Shown in pieces: positions 1 to 5,158 of a stretch of 14,902 nt of DNA; the first letter of the stretch is position 1, and each line of letters opens with the position of its first letter. This stretch comes from Actinomycetes bacterium (GTDB lineage: Bacteria > Actinomycetota > Acidimicrobiia > Acidimicrobiales > Palsa-688). Location of the stretch: NCBI GenBank assembly GCA_021816565.1, contig JAKAXN010000072.1:1-14902 (forward strand), given 5' to 3'. The notes below the pieces were generated by a model, which was not told where the DNA came from, ran no database searches, and saw nothing but the letters and a program-made list of their open reading frames with translations. Both the position numbers and the translations under genes were made by a program.

Positions 1-680
1 ACCCCGTCGATCCGGAACCGCACCCTCAGGTCCCGCTCCGCCGGCTCGATGTGGATGTCGGATGCCCGGTCGGCGATGGCCTGGCTGATCAGGAGGTTGA
101 CCAGCTTGACGATCGGCGATTCCTCGCTGACCTCCCGGACCGTGTCCAGGGTGTTGTCGGATTCGAAGGTGCTGGCCGCCTCGGCCGACACGTTCTCCGC
201 GTCGGACATCACCCGGTGGTACTTGGTGATGGACTCGACGATCGACTGGCGGGTGGCCACGGCGATGCGCAGCTCCGCCCCGGTCACGGTGCGGATGTCG
301 TCGATGGCGAAAACGTTGGACGGGTCCGCCATGGCGACGATCAGCCGGCCCTCCATCCAGCCGATGGGCAGGGCCAGGTACCGCCGGGCCAGCGAGTCGC
401 TCACCAGCCGGGCCGCGGCGGCGTCGACGGGGTACTCGTTCAGATCGACGTACTCGAGCTTCAGGTGGGCGGCCAGGGTGGCCACCAGGTCCGACTCTGT
501 GACCAGGTTGTCCTCGATGAGGATCCGGGTCAGGCCCTGGCCCCTCGACGTCCGGGCGGACAGGGCCTGCTGCAGGGCCTCTTCGGTCAGGACGCCGCCG
601 GCGACGAGGAGCGCCCCGAGACGCTCGTCGTCGCTCGGAGCCTCTGTCGCCGTGCCAACCGCTGATTCAGTGGCTGTCAC
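1..680 (-). CDS. pilB: Type IV pilus assembly ATPase PilB/GspE family, N-terminal part (runs off the window)
   Basis: This is the first 226 residues of a secretion/pilus motor ATPase; the nucleotide-binding domain lies beyond base 1. I translated it by hand from the reverse complement. Residues 19-73 form an MshEN-type domain: an ERLG motif at 19-22 with the spaced Leu/Gly pattern that follows, then a second half at about 50-73. Residues 100-155 match the rest of the T2SSE N-terminal region (LPIGW...RLIVAMADPSNVFAIDD). From residue 188 comes the conserved entry to the ATPase core, SPIVKLVNLLISQAI then ASDIHIEP at 206-213 and VRFRIDGV. Family knowledge: PilB hexamers on the cytoplasmic face of the inner membrane power pilin polymerisation, and MshEN domains can bind cyclic di-GMP. 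The GTG at 680 is the first possible start after an in-frame stop at 693-695. It lies 12 bases after the upstream gene and has no clear Shine-Dalgarno sequence, so translational coupling is likely. GspE of a type II secretion system is the alternative, but the PATAN neighbour favours a pilus. Confidence 0.88.
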   Translation of the reverse strand, partial: MTATESAVGTATEAPSDDERLGALLVAGGVLTEEALQQALSARTSRGQGLTRILIEDNLVTESDLVATLAAHLKLEYVDLNEYPVDAAAARLVSDSLARRYLALPIGWMEGRLIVAMADPSNVFAIDDIRTVTGAELRIAVATRQSIVESITKYHRVMSDAENVSAEAASTFESDNTLDTVREVSEESPIVKLVNLLISQAIADRASDIHIEPAERDLRVRFRIDG

Positions 681-692
681 GGAGGTCGGGGT

Positions 693-2132
693 CTAGTTCC
701 GCACCGACGAGAGGAACTTGAGCAGCAGGCCCCGGTTGATGGGCTCCTCGGCCGGTGCCGGCTCCTCCTCCACCTCGGCGGCGGTCTCCTCGGCGTAGTC
801 GCCCGTGGCGTAGCCGTCCGATGCGGCCGGGTCGCCGTAGACGCCGGCTTCGGGAGCCACGCCCGCCTCGGGGGCGTAGGAGGTGACGCCGGCGGCCTGG
901 AGAGCCGCCTGGGCGGCGGTCTCCTCGTCCCGCCAGCCGTCGAAGGAGGCCAGCTCGTTGTGGGTCCACGGTCCCCGGTCGGCCAGCCCGTCGACCGCCT
1001 CGTCGTTCACCGCCGGGTGATCCTCGGCGGTGTCGTAGCCGCCGTCGTGCTCGGCGCTGGTCACCTCGTCGAGGAGGGCCTGCAGGGCCGCCCGTCCCTC
1101 GGTCGGCACCTCGGCGGTGTCGTAGGCGCCCACCTCGACGGCCGGGACGTCGAAGGCGGCGTCGGAGCCGAAGGCCGGCATGGCGAGCGGCTCGGGGGCT
1201 GCGGTCCCGTCGAAGGCCTCCCCGGCCAGCGCTTGGGCGGCCTCGCCGGCGAGGGACTGCAGGGAGGCGAAGGGATCGCCGGCCGCGTCCCCGGCGATGG
1301 TGGGCCCGGCGGCGTCGACGCCTTCGGCGTCAACATCCTCGGCGACGACCGCCTCGGCGTCGACCGCTTCGGCGCCCGGTCTCTCGGGGGCCAGGGCCTC
1401 AGGCGCGGCACCGTCGGCGGCCGTATCGGCCGGCGGAGCGAACCCGTTGACGTGACCCTCCGACGCGACGTCGGGCTCGAACCCGAATCCCTGGATGCCC
1501 GACAGGGCGCTGGCTATCGGCGATGCGAGGAACGGGGCGGTCGCCGGTGCCTCCTCGGCGGCCGGCGGCTCCTCCTCGGCCGGGGCCTCCACCGTGGCCA
1601 GGGATCCCTCGACCAGGGTCTTGATGGCCCGGCAGCCGTCGAACTCTCCGAGGTCCCCGGCGGCGATGATCTGACCGACCGTGTGGCCCTCGCCGATGGC
1701 GACCACCAGGGACCACTGGGAGCGGTCCAGGAGGATGGTGTCCTCGGGAGCGTGGGCGGCCAGGGTCACCCGGTGCTCGAGCGACGGCACCACGGCGACG
1801 ATGTCGCTCCACTCGACCATCCGCTGCTGCGCCTGCTCGAGGACCGCGCTCACCTGACCTTCGCCGGCTTCCACCCGGCGCACCCCGTCGGGTGGCACCT
1901 CCCCGGCGTCGAAGGCGAACTCGCCGTCCTCGATGCGCAGGAGCTGGAACACCGCCTCCACCGGGTTGGGTCCCCTGTCCACCCGGATCCCGGAGATGAC
2001 GCCGTCATCGAACCACAGGCACCCGGTGCCGGTCGTGCCGTCGACTTTCAGCTCTCCGGTCTTGCCCGTGCCGGACAGGAAGCCCAGCACCTCGGGCAGG
2101 GCGACGGTTTGCAGGGAGCCTTTGAGCGACAC
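693..2132 (-). CDS. PATAN (DUF4388) domain protein with long acidic tether, probable pilus regulator
   Basis: A 479-residue protein. Residues 1-100 (starting VSLKGSLQTVALPEVLGFLS, with GTGKTGELKV at 21-30) are a DUF4388/PATAN domain, named after the N-terminus of cyanobacterial PatA. Residues 130-180 look like the winged-helix-like second half found in many such proteins. Residues 181-463 are low complexity, rich in Ala, Glu, Asp and Pro, with four Arg and no Lys, and are probably disordered; small repeats include YDTAE (twice) and PEAGV (twice). The last 15 residues, INRGLLLKFLSSVRN, are suddenly hydrophobic and basic. The GTG at 2132 is chosen because GGAGG lies 5 bases upstream and the domain begins right there; the frame extends to 2357 but that part covers the gap and the aroE end. 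No signal peptide or membrane segment is seen, so it is cytoplasmic. Known for the family: PATAN response regulators bind PilB1 in Synechocystis. Inferred: this protein regulates the pilB product encoded 12 bases downstream. Confidence 0.85.
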   Translation of the reverse strand: MSLKGSLQTVALPEVLGFLSGTGKTGELKVDGTTGTGCLWFDDGVISGIRVDRGPNPVEAVFQLLRIEDGEFAFDAGEVPPDGVRRVEAGEGQVSAVLEQAQQRMVEWSDIVAVVPSLEHRVTLAAHAPEDTILLDRSQWSLVVAIGEGHTVGQIIAAGDLGEFDGCRAIKTLVEGSLATVEAPAEEEPPAAEEAPATAPFLASPIASALSGIQGFGFEPDVASEGHVNGFAPPADTAADGAAPEALAPERPGAEAVDAEAVVAEDVDAEGVDAAGPTIAGDAAGDPFASLQSLAGEAAQALAGEAFDGTAAPEPLAMPAFGSDAAFDVPAVEVGAYDTAEVPTEGRAALQALLDEVTSAEHDGGYDTAEDHPAVNDEAVDGLADRGPWTHNELASFDGWRDEETAAQAALQAAGVTSYAPEAGVAPEAGVYGDPAASDGYATGDYAEETAAEVEEEPAPAEEPINRGLLLKFLSSVRN

Positions 2133-2137
2133 GAGAA

Positions 2138-2142
2138 CCTCC
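2138..2142 (-). promoter_or_regulatory. Ribosome binding site that fixes the start of the PATAN gene
   Basis: On the minus strand GGAGG is followed by TTCTC and then the GTG start at 2132, a 5-base spacing. It is the clearest Shine-Dalgarno sequence in the left part of the window and separates the real start from the longer open frame upstream. Confidence 0.8.
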
Positions 2143-2161
2143 GATGACAACGGTTGAGTCT

Positions 2162-2191
2162 CATATCGGATTGGCCCGAAGCCACCTTGAA
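2162..2191 (-). promoter_or_regulatory. Possible weak promoter ahead of the PATAN-pilB genes
   Basis: On the minus strand TTCAAG (2191-2186) and GATATG (2167-2162) are 18 bases apart, a reasonable spacing for a housekeeping sigma factor, though both boxes are imperfect. They lie in the most AT-rich stretch of the window, about 20-60 bases before the GTG start. This is suggestive only; the two pilus-related genes could also be read through from aroE. Confidence 0.22.
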
Positions 2192-2230
2192 GTAACAAAT
2201 GGGCCCAGCCGGTGCAATGTGCGAAGGCGG

Positions 2231-2246
2231 CCGGGAGGCGTCCCGG
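2231..2246 (-). terminator. Hairpin after aroE, possible U-less terminator or attenuator
   Basis: A perfect 6-bp inverted repeat with a 4-base loop (CCGGGA, CGCC, TCCCGG on the minus strand) starts 23 bases after the aroE stop codon. No T-run follows, so it is not a textbook intrinsic terminator, but GC-rich U-less hairpins can act in this way in actinobacteria. It sits where the content changes from metabolic genes to pilus genes. Confidence 0.3.
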
Positions 2247-2269
2247 TGCTGGCGGATCGACGGGGCGGC

Positions 2270-3157
2270 TCAGCCCGGGCTGCCGCTGCCCTCCCCGGTC
2301 AGGGCGGCCACGGCGGCCGCCGACATGGCGGGAAGCGGTGCCGGTCGCCCGGTCCACAGTTCCACCTGGCGCCCGGCCTGGTGGATCAGCATGCCGAGCC
2401 CGTTGGAGCCGGCGGCGCCCCGCTGGCGGGCTGCGGCCAGCAGCGGGGTGACCGCCGGGGCGTAGACCAGGTCGGCCACGAAGTGCTGCGGTCCCATCCA
2501 GCGGGGATCGAGCCCGAGGGGCAGCTCGTCGTGGCCGGCCATGCCGGCCGGTGTGGCGTTGACCACCAGGTCGGCGGCGGTCAGCGAGTCCCGCAGGCCC
2601 TCGATGTCGGCTCCCTCGATGGGCCGCCCGGCCGGGCCGGCCAGGAATGCGCAGTCGCGCGCCGCGTCGGGCCGCCGGGCCACCACGGTCACCGTCCGGG
2701 CCCCGGCTCCGGCCAGGGCCAGGGTCACGGCCCGGGCCGCTCCGCCGGCGCCGAGGACCACGCAGGCCCGGCCCGACGGGTCGAAGCCGTCGTCGGCCAG
2801 CGAGTCGATGAAGCCGGCCCCGTCGGTGGACTCACCGAGCAGCTCGGCGTCCTCGCTGCGGCGCGACCAGCTCACGGTGTTGGCCACGCCGAGCCGGCTG
2901 GCCACCGGTCCCAGTCGGTCGACGGCCGCAGCCACATCGGCCTTGTGGGGCATGGTGACCGAAAGACCCCCCAGGTCGAGGGTCCGCATGGCCTCCACCG
3001 CGGCACCGGCCTGACCGCGCGCCACCCGGAACGCCACGTACACCCAGTCGATGCCGAGAGCGCTGAACGCCGCGTTGTGCAGCACCGGCGACAGCGAATG
3101 ACCGACCGGGTCGCCGATCACCGCCGCCACGCGCGTCGACGCCCCGGGGATCCGCAC
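2270..3157 (-). CDS. aroE: Shikimate dehydrogenase
   Basis: A 295-residue protein of usual length that reduces 3-dehydroshikimate to shikimate with NADPH in aromatic amino-acid synthesis. Seen: the substrate-domain signature GDPVGHSLSP at 15-24, SVTMPHK ending in the catalytic Lys72, Asn93 in ANTV, Asp112 in STDGAGF, the nucleotide-binding glycine loop GAGGAARA at 136-143, NATPAGM, the DLVYAP segment and a C-terminal NGLGMLIHQ. The usual NRT motif after the second strand of the Rossmann fold reads ARR here (160-162), so cofactor contacts may differ. GTG at 3157 is the only conventional start; the frame stays open upstream into the mltG end but holds no ATG, GTG or TTG. No good Shine-Dalgarno sequence precedes it. 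It lies 97 bases after mltG, as in many actinobacteria. Paralogues acting on quinate cannot be fully excluded, but the position next to mltG argues for true aroE. Confidence 0.93.
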   Translation of the reverse strand: MRIPGASTRVAAVIGDPVGHSLSPVLHNAAFSALGIDWVYVAFRVARGQAGAAVEAMRTLDLGGLSVTMPHKADVAAAVDRLGPVASRLGVANTVSWSRRSEDAELLGESTDGAGFIDSLADDGFDPSGRACVVLGAGGAARAVTLALAGAGARTVTVVARRPDAARDCAFLAGPAGRPIEGADIEGLRDSLTAADLVVNATPAGMAGHDELPLGLDPRWMGPQHFVADLVYAPAVTPLLAAARQRGAAGSNGLGMLIHQAGRQVELWTGRPAPLPAMSAAAVAALTGEGSGSPG

Positions 3158-3218
3158 CGGCCGACCGCTGCTGTCCAGCGCCGGTCTCAGCGCGTCACCA
3201 CCGGCTGCGGCCGGGCCC

Positions 3219-3244
3219 CGGCCGGAAGCGTCGGGGTCCGGCCG
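3219..3244 (-). terminator. 8-bp inverted repeat between mltG and aroE
   Basis: CGGCCGGA and TCCGGCCG pair perfectly across a 10-base loop, beginning 10 bases after the mltG stop codon. No T-run follows. It could be a U-less terminator, a processing or stabilising stem at the end of the mltG message, or chance in GC-rich DNA. The rest of the 97-base gap shows no clear promoter. Confidence 0.3.
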
Positions 3245-3254
3245 TTCGGCGCCG

Positions 3255-4625
3255 TCAGCACAGGTTGGCCGCCCGGCACTCCCGCTGGAGGTTGTCGAAG
3301 CCGCTCGCGGTGGAGGCGAAGCCCAGCTTGCCGTCCGGGTTGATCTCCACGAAGTACAGGTAGTTGGTCACAGGCGGCGCGGTGGCGGCCTGGAGGGACG
3401 CCAGGCCGGGGTTGGCGATGGGGGTGGGGGGCAGCCCGGCGTTGGTGCGGGTGTTGTACGGGGAGGGCGTGTCGAGCTGGGCCGGGGTGGGCTGGATGGT
3501 GGGGTCGCTCTGGCGCAGGTAGTAGGTCTGGGTGGAGTCGGCGCCCAGCTTCATGCCGATCCGGAGCCGGTTGTAGATGGTGCTCGCCACCGGGCCGCGG
3601 TCGGTGGCGAGCTTCGATTCGCGCTCCACGATGGAAGCGACCGTGATCACCTGGTAGGGGGTGTAGCCGAGGCCGCTGGCGGCGGCGGTCAGACCGACCT
3701 GGGCGGCCCGCTCGTTGAATGCGCCGATCATCTGCTCCAACACGTCGACCTCGGTCTCGCCCTGGCTTACCTGGTAGGTCGCCGGGAAGAGCAGACCCTC
3801 CAGATTGTTGATGCCGGCCGGCTCGTAGGGGCTGCGCACCGTCCCCCCGGTGGCGGCGGCCATGAATCGGGCGGCCGAGAGGCCCAGGTGCGGCAGGGCG
3901 CCCACGGCGTCGGCTATCTGGCGGACGGTGAAGCCCTCGGGGATCACCAGGTTGTCGGTGAGGATCTTCGGTCCGGCCTCCAGTGCCGCTATGGCGGCCG
4001 AGTAGGGCGAGTTGCGGGCCAGGGTGTAGGTGCCGGGATACAGGGGGCCGTCACCGTGGAAGCGGACGTAGTAGGCGAAGAGCGTGCCGTTGTGGATGAT
4101 CCCCGCCGAGGCCAGGAGCGAGCCGATCCGGGTGGTCGAGGCGCCCTTGGGGATGACCACCGACACCGCGGGTCCCCGTTTGCCACCGGGGTTTATCTGG
4201 CCCTGGGCCCAGAGCAGCCCGCCCCCGACCACGATCACGGCCAGCACCACGAACCCGGCCAGGCCGACCAGAACCGGGTGGCGCAGGCCGCCCCGGCGTC
4301 CCCGGCCGCCCCGGCGTCGCCCGCCGGGCCGGCGGTAGCTCGGTGCTCCGGTCTCGGTGACCCCCGGCCAGCCCGGATGCCCGCCGCCGTCGTCGTAGTG
4401 GTTGTCGTCGTAGTGGCCGTCTTCGTAGTCGTCGTCGTGGAAGAGGCCGTCGTCGTAGTAGCCGTCCTCGTCGCCGGCGGCGTAGTGGCCGCCCCGGTAG
4501 CGGCCCCCGTCGGCGTGGTGGTCCCCGGCATCGTGATCGAAGAGATCACCCGGGCCGGCGTGGCGCGCCCCGGGCCGGTCCTGGGTCTCCCACTCGGTTG
4601 GGCGGCCGGGCCGGTACTCAGTCAA
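3255..4625 (-). CDS. mltG: Endolytic murein transglycosylase MltG (YceG-like)
   Basis: A 456-residue membrane-anchored enzyme that cleaves nascent peptidoglycan strands and so sets glycan length. Order of parts: a cytoplasmic low-complexity tail at 27-83 with 17 Asp, 8 His and 7 Tyr; a basic patch at about 98-115; one transmembrane helix at about 117-139; a LysM-like region at about 152-218; and the YceG catalytic fold. The likely catalytic glutamate is Glu334 in ASIVERES, followed by VASTIYNRLRIGMKL. The segment after that reads ADSTQTYY where SDPTVIYG is common. The C-terminus has the expected YNTRTNAGLPPTPIANPG and the NYLYFVE strand. The tail is longer than in enterobacterial MltG, though actinobacterial members often carry long N-terminal extensions. 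The TTG at 4625 overlaps the ruvX end by 8 bases and has GAGGG 7 bases upstream, which supports it; a coupled start is likely. Confidence 0.93.
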   Translation of the reverse strand: MTEYRPGRPTEWETQDRPGARHAGPGDLFDHDAGDHHADGGRYRGGHYAAGDEDGYYDDGLFHDDDYEDGHYDDNHYDDGGGHPGWPGVTETGAPSYRRPGGRRRGGRGRRGGLRHPVLVGLAGFVVLAVIVVGGGLLWAQGQINPGGKRGPAVSVVIPKGASTTRIGSLLASAGIIHNGTLFAYYVRFHGDGPLYPGTYTLARNSPYSAAIAALEAGPKILTDNLVIPEGFTVRQIADAVGALPHLGLSAARFMAAATGGTVRSPYEPAGINNLEGLLFPATYQVSQGETEVDVLEQMIGAFNERAAQVGLTAAASGLGYTPYQVITVASIVERESKLATDRGPVASTIYNRLRIGMKLGADSTQTYYLRQSDPTIQPTPAQLDTPSPYNTRTNAGLPPTPIANPGLASLQAATAPPVTNYLYFVEINPDGKLGFASTASGFDNLQRECRAANLC

Positions 4626-5067
4626 CGGTCATCCCTCGCAGGTTCTTCCGGCGGTCGATCCAGGTCTGGAGCAAAAGGGCTGCGGCGGTCTGGTCGACGA
4701 CCGACCTCTGGCGCCGGGAGGACCTACCTGCGGCCCGCAGCGCGCTGGACGCGGCAATTGTAGTCAGCCTCTCGTCGATGGTGTCCACCTCGACGTCGAG
4801 GCTCCGGCGTAGCTGCTCCACCTCCGACAGGGCGCTGCGGGCCGCCGGTCCCTCCTGCCCCGACAGCGACAGCGGCACGCCCACCACCACGCCCACCGCT
4901 TCGTATTCACGCACCATGGCGGCGACCGCCTCGTGGTCGGCGGACCGGTCGGTTCCCCGGTGGATGGCGGTCACCCCCGAGGCGACCGTCTGGCCGGCGT
5001 CGCTGACCGCCACCCCGATGCGCCTGGAACCCAGGTCGAGGCCGAGCACCCGGCCCGTCGACCTCAC
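4618..5067 (-). CDS. ruvX: RuvX/YqgF-family Holliday-junction resolvase-like protein
   Basis: A 149-residue RNase H-fold protein of normal length. The three acidic positions of the family are visible: Asp11 in LGLDLGSRRIGVAVSD, Glu99 in DERLTT and Asp125 in VDQTAAALLL. The VVGVPLSLSGQEGPAA segment is also typical. Family knowledge: members act in pre-16S rRNA 5'-end maturation in E. coli, and a resolvase role has been proposed in mycobacteria. The alaS-ruvX-mltG order is standard in actinobacteria. The GTG at 5067 directly abuts a GGGAG sequence, which is too close to be an ideal ribosome binding site; a second GTG at residue 7 would still keep the fold, so the exact start is uncertain. The C-terminus overlaps the mltG start. 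Confidence 0.93.
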   Translation of the reverse strand: MRSTGRVLGLDLGSRRIGVAVSDAGQTVASGVTAIHRGTDRSADHEAVAAMVREYEAVGVVVGVPLSLSGQEGPAARSALSEVEQLRRSLDVEVDTIDERLTTIAASSALRAAGRSSRRQRSVVDQTAAALLLQTWIDRRKNLRGMTVD

Positions 5068-5075
5068 CTCCCGGC

Positions 5076-5101
5076 CCGGGCGCCCGGCCCTCCCCGGAGG
5101 G
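5076..5101 (-). other. GC-rich palindromes in the alaS-ruvX gap
   Basis: The 91-base gap between alaS and ruvX contains a perfect 12-base palindrome (CCGGGCGCCCGG, 5076-5087) and, next to it, a short CCCTC/GAGGG stem. There is no T-run. It may slow RNA polymerase or be simple GC bias; no promoter-like boxes are evident nearby. Confidence 0.25.
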
Positions 5102-5158
5102 GGGGTGGGAGCGGCGTCGATCGCAGCGGTGCCGGTGGGGACGGTAGGTGTCCCGGGT

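Noticed and set aside
4377..4500. Trinucleotide-like repeats that might be a CRISPR array or satellite
   Set aside because: Units are irregular, there are no spacers of constant size, and the stretch lies inside the MltG coding frame.
3888..4763. A plus-strand frame containing a striking run of valines that resembles a membrane helix
   Set aside because: The valines are the reverse complement of the Asp/His/Tyr codons in the MltG tail; no start signal or family pattern supports a gene.
5068..5158. An intrinsic terminator between alaS and ruvX
   Set aside because: The stems are short or have a loop too small to form fully, and no T-run follows; kept only as a low-confidence palindrome.
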